From Streptomyces sp. ITFR-16 (GTDB taxonomy: Bacteria > Actinomycetota > Actinomycetes > Streptomycetales > Streptomycetaceae), in the NCBI RefSeq assembly GCF_031844705.1, contig NZ_CP134609.1:1922001-1986000 (forward strand): a DNA stretch of 64,000 nucleotides, written 5' to 3'. Position 1 is the first letter of the stretch, and each line of letters starts with the position of its first letter. The notes under the pieces were generated by a model that was not told the origin of the DNA, did not search any database, and saw only the letters and a list, made by a program, of their open reading frames with translations. A program made the position numbers and the translations under genes. This document shows, one piece after another, positions 44,364-53,503 of this stretch.

Positions 44364-46814
44364 ATGGCCCGCCGCAGCACGAAGACCCCGCCGCCGGTCG
44401 ACTTCGAGGAGAAGATCCTCGACATCGACGTCGTCGACGAAATGCAGGGCTCCTTCCTCGAGTACGCGTACTCGGTGATCTACTCACGGGCCCTTCCGGA
44501 CGCCCGTGACGGCATGAAGCCGGTGCACCGCCGCATCGTGTACCAGATGAACGAGATGGGCCTGCGCCCGGACCGCGGCTTCGTGAAGTGCGCCCGCGTG
44601 GTCGGCGAGGTCATGGGCAAGTTGCACCCGCACGGCGACGCGTCGATCTACGACGCGCTGGTGCGGATGGCCCAGCCCTTCTCCATGCGGCTCCCCCTGG
44701 TCGACGGCCACGGGAACTTCGGCTCCCTCGGCAACGACGACCCGCCGGCCGCCATGCGGTACACCGAGTGCCGGATGGCCGACGCGACGTCGCTGATGAC
44801 GGAGTCGATCGACGAGGAGACCGTCGCCTTCCAGTCGAACTACGACGGCCAGGAGCAGGAGCCGGTCGTCCTGCCGGCCGCCTACCCGAACCTTCTGGTC
44901 AACGGCACGACCGGCATCGCGGTCGGCATGGCGACCAACATGCCGCCGCACAACCTGGGCGAGGTCATCGCCGCCGCCCGGCATCTGATCAAGCATCCGG
45001 GCGCGGACCTGGAGACCCTGATGCGGTTCGTCCCCGGTCCCGACCTGCCGACCGGCGGGCGGATCGTGGGCCTCGGCGGCATCAAGGACGCCTATGCGGC
45101 CGGCCGCGGCTCGTTCAAGATCCGCGCCACGGTCGCCGTGGAGAACGTCACGGCGCGCCGCAAGGGCCTGGTCGTCACCGAACTGCCGTTCACGGTGGGA
45201 CCCGAGAAGGTGATCGCCAAGATCAAGGACCTGGTCTCGGCGAAGAAGCTCCAGGGCATCGCGGACGTCAAGGACCTCACCGACCGCTCGCACGGCCTGC
45301 GCCTGGTCATCGAGATCAAGAACGGCTTCGTGCCGGAGGCCGTGCTGGAGCAGCTCTACAAGCTGACGCCGATGGAGGAGTCCTTCGGCATCAACAACGT
45401 GGCACTGGTCGACGGACAGCCGCTCACGCTGGGCCTCAAGGAGCTGCTGGAGGTCTACCTCGACCACCGCTTCGACGTGGTGCGCCGGCGCAGCGAGTTC
45501 CGCCGCACCAAGCGCCGCAACCGGCTGCATCTGGTCGAGGGCCTTCTCGTCGCGCTGATCGACATCGACGAGGTCATCCGGCTCATCCGGTCCAGCGACA
45601 ACTCCGCGCAGGCGAAGGAGCGGCTCATCGAGCACTTCTCGCTGAGCGAGACCCAGACGCAGTACATCCTGGACACCCCGCTGCGCCGGCTGACCCGGTT
45701 CGACCGGATCGAGCTGGAGAGCGAGCGGGACCGGCTCAACGCCGAGATCGCCGAGCTGACCGCGATCCTGGAGTCGGACGCCGAGCTGCGCAAGCTCGTC
45801 TCGTCGGAACTGGCCTCGGTCGCCAAGAAGTTCGGCACCGACCGGCGTACGGTGCTGCTGGAGTCGGCCGGTTCGCAGGTCGCCTCGGTGCCGCTGGAGG
45901 TGGCGGACGACCCGTGCCGGGTGCTGCTGTCCTCGACCGGCCTGCTGGCGCGTACGGCCAACGACGACCCGATCGTCTTCGCCGAGGACGCCAAGCGGGC
46001 CAAGCACGACGTGATCGTGTCGGCGGTGCCCGCCACCGCACGCGGTGACGTCGGTGTGGTGACGTCCACCGGGCGGCTGCTGCGGCTCGCGGTGATCGAC
46101 CTGCCCCAGCTGCCGGACACGCACGCGGCGCCCAATCTCTCGGGCGGGGCGATGGTGGGTGAGTTCCTCACGCTGGAGGCGGACGAGGAGGTCGTCTGCC
46201 TCACCACGCTCGACGAGTCCTCGCCCGGACTGGCGATCGGCACCCTTCAGGGCGTCGTGAAGCGCGTGGTGCCGGACTACCCGGCCAACAAGGACGAGCT
46301 GGAGGTCATCACCCTCAAGGACGGTGACCGGATCGTGGGAGCCGCAGAGCTGCGGACCGGCGAGGAGGACCTGGTCTTCATCACCTCGGACGCGCAGCTG
46401 CTGCGTTATCCGGCGGCACAGGTCCGCCCCCAGGGGCGTCCGGCCGGCGGGATGGCGGGCGTCAAGCTCGCGGCGGACGCGCAGGTGCTGTCGTTCGCCG
46501 CGGTGGACCCGGCGGCCGACGGCGCGGTGTTCACGGTCGCGGGTTCGCACGGCACGCTGGACGACTCGGTGCTGACGTGCAAGCTCACGCCGTTCGACCA
46601 GTATCCGCGCAAGGGCCGGGCCACCGGCGGGGTGCGCTGCCAGCGGTTCCTCAAGGGCGAGGACGTGCTGGTGTTCGCCTGGGCGGGTGCCACGCCGGCC
46701 CGCGCCGCGCAGAAGAACGGCGCCCCGGCCTCGCTGCCCGAGCCCGATCCTCGGCGCGACGGCTCGGGGACGCCGCTGGAGAACCCGGTCGCGGTGATCG
46801 CCGGACCTGTGTAG
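44364..46814 (+). CDS. parC: Topoisomerase IV subunit A (ParC)
   Basis: 816 residues. Cuts and rejoins DNA to separate daughter chromosomes. Active tyrosine Y133 in [10 protein letters not shown]; the drug-binding helix reads [14 protein letters not shown]. At the position equal to E. coli GyrA Ser83 it has alanine (A93), a residue associated with lower quinolone affinity in actinobacteria. A six-bladed C-terminal domain (about 505-775) repeats patterns such as [13 protein letters not shown]. parE lies 12 kb away and is transcribed oppositely, so they are not an operon. Confidence 0.94.
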   Translation: MARRSTKTPPPVDFEEKILDIDVVDEMQGSFLEYAYSVIYSRALPDARDGMKPVHRRIVYQMNEMGLRPDRGFVKCARVVGEVMGKLHPHGDASIYDALVRMAQPFSMRLPLVDGHGNFGSLGNDDPPAAMRYTECRMADATSLMTESIDEETVAFQSNYDGQEQEPVVLPAAYPNLLVNGTTGIAVGMATNMPPHNLGEVIAAARHLIKHPGADLETLMRFVPGPDLPTGGRIVGLGGIKDAYAAGRGSFKIRATVAVENVTARRKGLVVTELPFTVGPEKVIAKIKDLVSAKKLQGIADVKDLTDRSHGLRLVIEIKNGFVPEAVLEQLYKLTPMEESFGINNVALVDGQPLTLGLKELLEVYLDHRFDVVRRRSEFRRTKRRNRLHLVEGLLVALIDIDEVIRLIRSSDNSAQAKERLIEHFSLSETQTQYILDTPLRRLTRFDRIELESERDRLNAEIAELTAILESDAELRKLVSSELASVAKKFGTDRRTVLLESAGSQVASVPLEVADDPCRVLLSSTGLLARTANDDPIVFAEDAKRAKHDVIVSAVPATARGDVGVVTSTGRLLRLAVIDLPQLPDTHAAPNLSGGAMVGEFLTLEADEEVVCLTTLDESSPGLAIGTLQGVVKRVVPDYPANKDELEVITLKDGDRIVGAAELRTGEEDLVFITSDAQLLRYPAAQVRPQGRPAGGMAGVKLAADAQVLSFAAVDPAADGAVFTVAGSHGTLDDSVLTCKLTPFDQYPRKGRATGGVRCQRFLKGEDVLVFAWAGATPARAAQKNGAPASLPEPDPRRDGSGTPLENPVAVIAGPV

Positions 46815-46827
46815 GCCCGGAAAGCCT

Positions 46828-47973
46828 CTAGGCGTCGTCGCCGCCGGCCTGTTGCACGTACCGCAGGACGCCCCACATGGCTCGCTCATGTGCGGCGTCC
46901 TGCGGCGTTTCCCGGCCCGGGCCCGCCTGCGCCCGGTCCGGCTCCGCCGCTGCCGGGTCCGTATCCGCCGCCGCCCGGCAGCCGTCGAGCTGCTTGCGCA
47001 GGGCCGCCGCGTCGATGCCGGAGCCGATCAGCACGAGCCGGGTCAGCCGTGACTCGCCGCGTGTCCAGGCCCGGGGGGTGAACCGCAGGAACCTGCCGAC
47101 GGCGTGCACCCCGTAGGCGTTGGCCGGGTCCCCCGCACCGAAGTCGACGTACCCCTTGATCCGGTAGAGGCCCTCGGGCCGGGAGTCCAGGAACTCCATC
47201 AGCCGTCGCGGGTCCATGGGCACGTCGCAGGCGAAGTCGACACTCTCGTACGCCGTGTGCAGATGGCCTCCGTGCCCCTCGCCGTCCTCCTGCGCGCGCT
47301 CCTCCAGGTAGAGGTCCTCGAAGGTGAGCTGGCGCGCCTTCTCCTCGCCGTCGGGCCGCAGGGCCGGATCGAACAGCAGCTCCGGGTCGATACGCCCGTA
47401 CGTGGCGGGCACGACGGCCGCCGTGCTGCCGCTGTCCGCGACGGCCTGCCGGACGCGGGCGCACTCCTCGTCCCCGGCCCGGTCGGTCTTGTTCAGCACG
47501 ACGAGGTCGGCGACGCCGAGATGCCGGTCGATCTCCGGGTGGCGCTCCCGGGTGGCGGTGAACTCGGCGGCGTCGACCACCTCGACCAGTCCCCCGTACA
47601 CGATGTGCGGATTGTCGCTGGCGAGGATCATCCGGACGAGTTCCTGCGGCTCCGCCAGGCCGCTCGCCTCGATGACGATCACGTCGAGGCGGGCGGCGGG
47701 CCGGGTCAGGGTCTCCAGGTAGGTGTCCAGTTCGCTCGCGTCGACCGCGCAGCACAGGCAGCCGCCGCCCAGCGACACGGTGGAGCCGACCTGCCCGGAG
47801 ACGGTCATGGCATCGATCTCGATGGACCCGAAGTCGTTGACGACCACGCCGATCCGGTTTCCCGCGCGATGACGCAGGAGGTGGTTGAGCAGCGTCGTCT
47901 TGCCGGATCCCAGGAATCCCGCGAGGACGACGACCGGGATCTGCGGGCTGCGGGGCGGGGACGACGGGTTCAA
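46828..47973 (-). CDS. CobW/G3E-family GTPase (metal chaperone)
   Basis: 381 residues with TTG start at 47973, six bases after AAGGG; no ATG or GTG lies in a suitable place. P-loop GFLGSGKTT, the metal-thiolate CxCC in GGGCLCCAVD, and NKTD guanine specificity. A His-rich segment (GEGHGGHLHTAYE) joins to the C-terminal CobW_C domain (GYVDFGAGDP, WTRGESRLTRLVLIGSGID). Delivers zinc or cobalt to a target enzyme in the cytosol. No metal-regulated site was recognised upstream; it starts 19 bases after the citrate synthase stop and may be co-transcribed. Confidence 0.9.
   Translation of the reverse strand: MNPSSPPRSPQIPVVVLAGFLGSGKTTLLNHLLRHRAGNRIGVVVNDFGSIEIDAMTVSGQVGSTVSLGGGCLCCAVDASELDTYLETLTRPAARLDVIVIEASGLAEPQELVRMILASDNPHIVYGGLVEVVDAAEFTATRERHPEIDRHLGVADLVVLNKTDRAGDEECARVRQAVADSGSTAAVVPATYGRIDPELLFDPALRPDGEEKARQLTFEDLYLEERAQEDGEGHGGHLHTAYESVDFACDVPMDPRRLMEFLDSRPEGLYRIKGYVDFGAGDPANAYGVHAVGRFLRFTPRAWTRGESRLTRLVLIGSGIDAAALRKQLDGCRAAADTDPAAAEPDRAQAGPGRETPQDAAHERAMWGVLRYVQQAGGDDA
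46862..46904 (+). terminator. Hairpin inside the CobW 3' coding end, probable parC terminator
   Basis: Eighteen-base arms (46862-46879 with 46887-46904), one mismatch, seven-base loop, then GGCGTTT on the + strand. It is 48 bases past the parC stop, in the coding region of the convergent CobW gene (codons for HERAMWGVLRY). Confidence 0.55.
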
Positions 47974-47992
47974 CGGGGGCCCTTCTGCGAGG

Positions 47993-49153
47993 TCAGTCTG
48001 CCGGGACCGGCTGCGGCGCGGGCGGGCCGACGTAGCGGGCCGCCGGGCGGATGATCTTCGAGTCCTCCGCCTGCTCCAGGATATTGGCGCTCCAGCCGAC
48101 GACTCGCGCGGCGCAGAAGGTCGGCGTGAACATCTCGCGCGGCAGACCGCACAGCTCCATGACCACTCCGGCGTAGAACTCCACGTTGGTGTGCAGCTCA
48201 CGCCCCGGCTTCAGCTCGGCGAGGATCGCCTCCACCTGCCGTTCCACCTCGACGGCGAAGTCCACCAGGGGGCCGCCGAAGCCCTGGGCGAGGGTGCGCA
48301 GCATGCGCGAACGCGGGTCCTCGGTGCGGTAGACGGGGTGTCCGAAGCCCATGATCCGGTCGCCGGCGAGCACCCGCTCACGGATCCAGCCGTCGATGCG
48401 GTCGGGGGTGCCGATGGCGTCCAGGGTGTCGAGGGCGCGGCTGGGCGCACCGCCGTGCAGCGGCCCGGAGAGCGCGCCGACGGCGGCCACCAGACAGGCG
48501 GCGACATCCGCGCCGGTGGAGGCGACGACCCGGCCGGTGAAGGTCGAGGCGTTGAATCCGTGGTCGACGGTGGAGATCAGATACTGCTCGACGGCCCGGA
48601 CCCGGGCGTCGTCCGGTACGGAACCGGTCAGCATGTAGAGGTAGTTGGCCGCGTACGGCAGGTCGTCGCGCGGTTCGACCGGTTCGAGGCCCCGGCCGAG
48701 CCGGTACAGGGCGGGCAGCACGGTGGGAACGGCGGCGCAGGCGGTCAGCGCGTCCGCGCGGCGGCGCTCGGCGTCGATGTCGTACACGGGCCGGAAGCCG
48801 GCGGATGCGCCGAGCAGGGAGAGCGCGGTGCGCAGCCCGGCGAGCGGGCCGGAGACGGCGCCCGCACGCGCTATGGCGGGCAGGGCCTCGCGGACCTCGG
48901 CGGGCAGCCGGCGCAGCGCGGCGGTGCGGGTGGCGAAGGCGGCACGGGCGGCCGGTCCCGGCAGCTCGCCCTCGGTCATGAGGTACCAGACGTCCTCGAA
49001 GGTACGGGTCTGCGCCAGCTCGACCGCCGAGTACTGCCGGTAGTGGTAGAAGCCCTCGCGGCCCCGGACATCGCCGAGGGCCGTGTCCGTGACGACGACT
49101 CCCGCCAGACCTCGGGGGACTTCGAGCGGGGTGGTGCCGGTGATGGTCGTCAT
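47993..49153 (-). CDS. Citrate synthase-family protein (short type, citrate/2-methylcitrate synthase)
   Basis: 386 residues from ATG 49153, four bases after GGAGGA. Condenses acetyl- or propionyl-CoA with oxaloacetate. Both catalytic histidines are in place (GPLHGGAPSRA and MGFGHPVYRTEDPR). At the catalytic aspartate site it has glutamate (HTNVEFYAGVV). N-terminal region starts with the domain itself (GLAGVVVTDTALGDVRG), no HTH. Faces the HTH-citrate synthase across a palindrome-rich spacer. Ortholog remembered as an S. coelicolor citrate-synthase-like gene near SCO5831. Confidence 0.9.
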   Translation of the reverse strand: MTTITGTTPLEVPRGLAGVVVTDTALGDVRGREGFYHYRQYSAVELAQTRTFEDVWYLMTEGELPGPAARAAFATRTAALRRLPAEVREALPAIARAGAVSGPLAGLRTALSLLGASAGFRPVYDIDAERRRADALTACAAVPTVLPALYRLGRGLEPVEPRDDLPYAANYLYMLTGSVPDDARVRAVEQYLISTVDHGFNASTFTGRVVASTGADVAACLVAAVGALSGPLHGGAPSRALDTLDAIGTPDRIDGWIRERVLAGDRIMGFGHPVYRTEDPRSRMLRTLAQGFGGPLVDFAVEVERQVEAILAELKPGRELHTNVEFYAGVVMELCGLPREMFTPTFCAARVVGWSANILEQAEDSKIIRPAARYVGPPAPQPVPAD

Positions 49154-49260
49154 TGCTTCCTCCGCGGACAATTCGGTGACTCCTCATATTGATTCGACTG
49201 TCCATGCTTGACTATAGATCTGTCAATGTTGATTGAATCAATATGGATACGGTGGACACC
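49154..49260. promoter_or_regulatory. Divergent AT-rich operator-promoter region between two citrate synthases
   Basis: The 49180-49245 stretch is far richer in A+T than its surroundings. It holds a perfect palindrome TTGATT-G-AATCAA (49229-49241), an inverted repeat TTGAC-N9-GTCAA (49208-49226), and inverted copies of CATATTGATTC at 49185-49195 and 49235-49245. TTGA half-sites start at 49189, 49208 and 49229, spaced 19 and 21 bases, hence on one helix face. Binding by the neighbouring HTH-citrate synthase is the simplest idea. Confidence 0.65.
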
Positions 49261-50553
49261 ATGACGGATCAAGCAGTCGCGGACGACGGACCGGGCTCCA
49301 CCGGAGGGCGGCTCACCACCCGGGAGACGGCCGAGCGTCTGGGCGTGAAACCCGAGACGGTGTACGCGTACGTCAGCCGGGGACAGCTGAGCAGCAGCCG
49401 GGCCCCCGGCGGGCGCGGCAGCACGTTCGACGCGGCGGAGGTCGACGCCCTGGCGCGGCGCACGGGGCGCAGGGAGCAGCCTGCCCCCGCAGGCGAGCTG
49501 ACGTTCCGTACGGGCATCACGCTCATCGGGGACGACCGGTACTACTTCCGGGGCGTGGACGCGGTGGAGCTGGCCGGGCGTCATACGTACGAGGAGGTGG
49601 CGGAGTGGCTCTGGACCGGTGAGCTGCGTCCGGGCGTCCGCTTCACGGCTCCGCACGAGGCACTGGCGGCGGCCCGCCGGGCGGTCGGGGCGCTGCCGTC
49701 GCACTGCGGCTCGACGGACCGGCTCCGGGTGGCGGTGGTGGCCGCAGCCGCCGCCGACCCGCTGCGTTTCGACCTGTCGCGCGAGGCGGTGCTCGGTGGC
49801 GCGCGGAGCCTGATCCCGACCATGGCAGCGGCGCTGCCGCCGGCCGGGGGCGAGGCGGCGGACTCCGAGGACACATCTGCGGGTCTGGCCCGTCAGCTGT
49901 GGCCGAAACTCACCGCCCGCCCGGCCGACGAAGCGTCACTGGCCGTCCTGGACACGGCACTCGCGCTGCTGATCGACCACGATCTGGCGGCCTCCACCCT
50001 GGCGGCGCGGGTCGCCGCCTCGGCCAGGGCCCATCCGTACGCGGTGGTCTCGGCGGGGCTCGGCGTGCTCGAAGGGCCGCTGCACGGCGCGGCCAGCGGG
50101 CCGGCGCACCGCATGCTGACGGAGGTCGTGGAGCGCGGCGGCGCGGCCCCGGTGGTCGCGGACCATCTGCGGGCGGGACGCCGGGTTCCGGGGCTCGGCC
50201 ACCGGCTGTACAGCGGCGAGGACCCCCGCGCGGCCGCCCTGTTCGACCTGCTCGCCCAGGTCCCGCAGGCGGCTCCGGCCCTGGCGGCGGCCCGTGACGT
50301 GGTCGCCACCACCGCACGCCACACGCCGCTGCACGCCAATGTGGACCTGGCGCTGGCCGCGCTCTCGGTCGCCACGGGCATGGGGGCGGAGGCGGGCGAG
50401 ACCGTGTTCGCGATCTCCCGCACGGCGGGCTGGATCGCGCATGCCCTGGAGGAGTACGGGGAACGGCCGCTCCGGATGCGCCCCAGCGGGCACTACACCG
50501 GACCGCGTCCGCCCCAGCCGCTCCCCGACGCAACAGAGGCACCGTCGCAATAG
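49261..50553 (+). CDS. Helix-turn-helix/citrate synthase fusion protein
   Basis: 430 residues from ATG 49261 (GGTGG five bases ahead); an ATG six codons upstream has no ribosome-binding site and abuts a palindrome. Residues 18-68 form an excisionase/MerR-type winged helix (LTTRETAERLGVKPETVYAY, RGSTFDAAEVDALARR). Residues 82-425 are a citrate synthase with catalytic residues retained: GPLHGAASG (His), VPGLGHRLYSGEDP (His) and ANVDLALAAL (Asp). It may be an enzyme, a citrate/acyl-CoA-responsive regulator, or both. It is divergent from a second citrate synthase. Confidence 0.9.
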   Translation: MTDQAVADDGPGSTGGRLTTRETAERLGVKPETVYAYVSRGQLSSSRAPGGRGSTFDAAEVDALARRTGRREQPAPAGELTFRTGITLIGDDRYYFRGVDAVELAGRHTYEEVAEWLWTGELRPGVRFTAPHEALAAARRAVGALPSHCGSTDRLRVAVVAAAAADPLRFDLSREAVLGGARSLIPTMAAALPPAGGEAADSEDTSAGLARQLWPKLTARPADEASLAVLDTALALLIDHDLAASTLAARVAASARAHPYAVVSAGLGVLEGPLHGAASGPAHRMLTEVVERGGAAPVVADHLRAGRRVPGLGHRLYSGEDPRAAALFDLLAQVPQAAPALAAARDVVATTARHTPLHANVDLALAALSVATGMGAEAGETVFAISRTAGWIAHALEEYGERPLRMRPSGHYTGPRPPQPLPDATEAPSQ

Positions 50554-50582
50554 ACGGCACCCCTGGCGCAAATTAGCGACGA

Positions 50583-51602
50583 TCAGCGGGAAGTACCGCG
50601 CGGCGGCTGGGCGGTGGATCCGCGCACCACGAGCTCCGGCTCGAAGAGCAGCTCGTCGGACGGCACCTTGCGGCCACCGATCTGTACGGAAAGCAGCTCG
50701 ACGGCCGCGCGGCCCATGGCCTCGATCGGCTGGCGGACGGTGGTGAGCGGCGGCTCGGTGCAGTTCATGAACGCCGAGTCGTCGTAGCCCACGACGGAGA
50801 CGTCGTCGGGGACCGAGAGGCCCCGCCGGCGGGCGGCGCGCACGGCCCCGAGGGCGAGCGGGTCGCTGGCGCAGATGAATCCGGTGACGCCCTCGTCGAG
50901 CAGCCGGGTGGCAGCCGCCTGGCCGCCCTCCAGCGAGAACATCGCCCGGGCCACCCACTCGTCGGGGATGGCCGTGCCGGACTCCTTGGCGAGCACCCGG
51001 GCGGCGGCCAGCTTGCGCTGCGAGGGCATGTGGTCCGAGGGGCCGAGCACCAGGCCGATGCGCTCGTGGCCCAGCGAGACCAGGTGGCGCCAGGCCTGCT
51101 CGACGGCCACGGAGTCGTCGCAGGAGACGCAGGGGAAGCCGAGGTGGGCGATGGCGGCGTTGATCAGGACAACCGGGATCTTGCGGTCGGCCAGCACCTT
51201 GTAGTGGTCGTGCGGGGCATCGGCCTGGGCGTAGAGGCCACCGGCGAAGACCACGCCGGAGACCTGCTGCTGGAGGAGCAGCTCCACGTAGTCCGCCTCG
51301 GAGACGCCGCCCTTGGTCTGCGTGCACAGGACGGGCGTCAGCCCCTGCTGGGCGAGCGCACCGCCGACCACCTCGGCGAACGCGGGGAAAATGGGGTTCT
51401 GCAGCTCGGGAAGGACCAGGCCGACGAGCCGGGCACGCTCGCCCCGCAGCTGGGTCGGGCGCTCGTAGCCGAGCACGTCCAGCGCGGACAGGACAGCCTG
51501 CCGCGTGGCGTCGGAGACGCCCGGCTTGCCGTTGAGCACCCGGCTGACCGTGGCCTCGCTGACTCCAACCTTCTGTGCCACCTGAGCAAGTCGTCGCGTC
51601 AT
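50583..51602 (-). CDS. LacI-family transcriptional regulator
   Basis: 339 residues, ATG 51602. HTH at 4-55 (LAQVAQKVGVSEATVSRVLNGKPGVSDATRQAV) and a periplasmic-binding-type sensor domain (about 62-335; LVGLVLPELQNPIFPAFAEVV). Sensor sequence suggests sugar or sugar-phosphate binding but no ligand can be named. No Shine-Dalgarno; TAATCT ends seven bases before ATG, so it may be leaderless. Direct repeats of GCGCAAG in the promoter suggest self-repression. No sugar genes are next to it. Confidence 0.9.
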   Translation of the reverse strand: MTRRLAQVAQKVGVSEATVSRVLNGKPGVSDATRQAVLSALDVLGYERPTQLRGERARLVGLVLPELQNPIFPAFAEVVGGALAQQGLTPVLCTQTKGGVSEADYVELLLQQQVSGVVFAGGLYAQADAPHDHYKVLADRKIPVVLINAAIAHLGFPCVSCDDSVAVEQAWRHLVSLGHERIGLVLGPSDHMPSQRKLAAARVLAKESGTAIPDEWVARAMFSLEGGQAAATRLLDEGVTGFICASDPLALGAVRAARRRGLSVPDDVSVVGYDDSAFMNCTEPPLTTVRQPIEAMGRAAVELLSVQIGGRKVPSDELLFEPELVVRGSTAQPPRGTSR

Positions 51603-51910
51603 GTGTGCAAGATTAGCGCAAGAAGCGCAAGCCGATTGCGTGGAGGGGGAAACAAGGCGAAATTCGGCACTCCTGAGGCAGCCGGTGGCCACCGGTCCCC
51701 GCCGCCGTCACCGTACTCGCCGCGAACCCTCTTCCGGCACCCCTCCCCAGGCAGAACTCGGCGGGCCGGCCTCCGGCACCCCTCCGGCACCACAACCCGG
51801 CGTGACAGGCCGCCCGGGGTGGGCCAGGCCGTTCACGCCCTTCACACCGGTGCGGGCCCGCCGGTGACACCGCCCCCGGCGGCTTCCGGCGGCCCGCACC
51901 GCGCAGGGGC
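51603..51910. promoter_or_regulatory. 308-base spacer between the LacI gene and the ActP-like gene
   Basis: Contains the LacI promoter with + strand repeats GTGCAAG (51605), GCGCAAG (51616) and GCGCAAG (51625), a 14-bp palindrome CCGGTGGCCACCGG (51682-51695), and two exact copies of TCCGGCACCCCTCC (51733-51746 and 51772-51785). GC-rich hairpins near 51860-51905 may terminate the ActP-like transcript. No gene seen. Confidence 0.5.
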
Positions 51911-53503
51911 TCAGACCGCGCCCGCCCCGGTCAGCGCACGTACCTCGGTCTCCGCGTGCTTGGCCGCGTCGGGCGGCTCGGTCGCGGTGACGGTGCCGAT
52001 CCAGCCGGCGAGGAACCCCAGCGGAATGGAGACCAGTCCGGGGTTCTCCAGCGGGAAGAGCTGGAAGTCCACCCCGGGCAGGAGCGAGGTGGGGCTGCCG
52101 GAGACGACCGGGGAGAGCAGAACGAGCAGCACGGCGGGGATCAGCCCGCCGTAGACCGACCAGACCGCGCCACGGGTGGTGAAGTTCCGCCAGAACAGGG
52201 AGTAGAGCAGCACCGGCAGGTTGGCCGAGGCGGCCACCGCGAAGGCCAGGCCCACCAGGAACGCCACGTTCAGGTCCTGGGCGAGCAGGCCGAGGCCGAT
52301 GGCGGCCACCCCGATCCCGGCCGCCGCCACCCGGGCCACGGCGACCTCGCTGTGCTGCTTGGAGCCCGGACGCCGCAGCGACGCGTAGAGGTCGTGGGCG
52401 ACGGAGGCGGACGAGGCGAGCGTGATCCCGGCGACCACGGCGAGGATGGTGGCGAAGGCGACGGCGGCGACCACCGCGAACAGGATCGTCCCCCCGGTGG
52501 ACCCCTCGCCCCCGCCGAGCACCAGGGCCAGCAGCGGAACGGCCGTGTTCCCGGCGGGATTCGACTCCCGTACGTCGGCGGAGCCGACCAGCGCGGCCGC
52601 CCCGAACCCCAGGACGATCGTCATCAGGTAGAAGCTGCCGATGAGGCCGATGGACCAGACGACCGACCGGCGGGCGGCGCGGGCGGTGGGGACGGTGTAG
52701 AAGCGCGACAGGATGTGCGGCAGGCCCGCCGTGCCGAGGACCAGGGCCAGCCCGAGGCTGATGAAGTCGATGCGCGCCGTCCAGCTCCCGCCGTACCGGA
52801 GGCCGGGCGAGAGGAACTCCTTGCCGTATCCACTGCGGTCGGCGGCGGAGTTGAGCAACTCGTTGATGTTGCCGTGGAAGTGGACCAGGACGAGCACGGT
52901 GAGCACGACCGTGCCCACCATCAGCAGGACGGCCTTGACGATCTGGATCCAGGTGGTGGCGCGCATGCCGCCGAGCGACACATAGACCACCATGAGCGCC
53001 CCGACACCGATGACGGTCCACGATCGGGCGGCGCCGCTCGTCCCGCCGAGCAGCAGGGCCACCAGACTCCCGGCGCCCACCATCTGCGCCACCAGATAGA
53101 GCACGGAGACGGTGACGGAGGACGTGCCCGCCGCGATCCGGACCGGCCGCTCCGCCATCCGGGCCGCAACGACATCGGCGAGGGTGAACCGCCCGCAGTT
53201 GCGGACGAGTTCGGCTACCAGCAGCAGGACGACGAGCCAGGCGACCAGGAAGCCGACCGAGTAGAGCATGCCGTCGTAGCCGAAGAGGGCGATCAGACCG
53301 GAGATACCGAGGAAGGAGGCGGCCGACATGTAGTCGCCGGCAATGGCGAAACCGTTTTCCATCGGGGAGAACAGACGGCCGCCCGCATAGAACTCCTCCG
53401 CCGAACCGTGTCTGTTGCGGCTCACCCAGGTGGTGATGCCGAGGGTCACCGCGATGAAGACGCTGAACAGCAGGAGGGCCAGGGTCTGGTGGTTGCCGCT
53501 CAA
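51911..53503 (-). CDS. ActP-like cation/carboxylate symporter (sodium:solute symporter family)
   Basis: 530 residues with TTG start at 53503 overlapping the DUF485 stop (TTGA). Thirteen hydrophobic helices of the SSS fold: FYAGGRLFSPMENGFAIAGD and YMSAASFLGISGLIALFGYD are the acetate/pyruvate-transporter signatures. Takes up a short carboxylate with Na+ or H+. The small DUF485 protein just upstream is its usual partner (YjcH with ActP in E. coli). Probably controlled by the two-component system next to it. Confidence 0.93.
   Translation of the reverse strand: MSGNHQTLALLLFSVFIAVTLGITTWVSRNRHGSAEEFYAGGRLFSPMENGFAIAGDYMSAASFLGISGLIALFGYDGMLYSVGFLVAWLVVLLLVAELVRNCGRFTLADVVAARMAERPVRIAAGTSSVTVSVLYLVAQMVGAGSLVALLLGGTSGAARSWTVIGVGALMVVYVSLGGMRATTWIQIVKAVLLMVGTVVLTVLVLVHFHGNINELLNSAADRSGYGKEFLSPGLRYGGSWTARIDFISLGLALVLGTAGLPHILSRFYTVPTARAARRSVVWSIGLIGSFYLMTIVLGFGAAALVGSADVRESNPAGNTAVPLLALVLGGGEGSTGGTILFAVVAAVAFATILAVVAGITLASSASVAHDLYASLRRPGSKQHSEVAVARVAAAGIGVAAIGLGLLAQDLNVAFLVGLAFAVAASANLPVLLYSLFWRNFTTRGAVWSVYGGLIPAVLLVLLSPVVSGSPTSLLPGVDFQLFPLENPGLVSIPLGFLAGWIGTVTATEPPDAAKHAETEVRALTGAGAV

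Noticed and set aside
49243-49260. Upstream ATG for the HTH-citrate synthase
   Set aside because: No ribosome-binding site and it abuts the palindrome; ATG 49261 has GGTGG at good distance.
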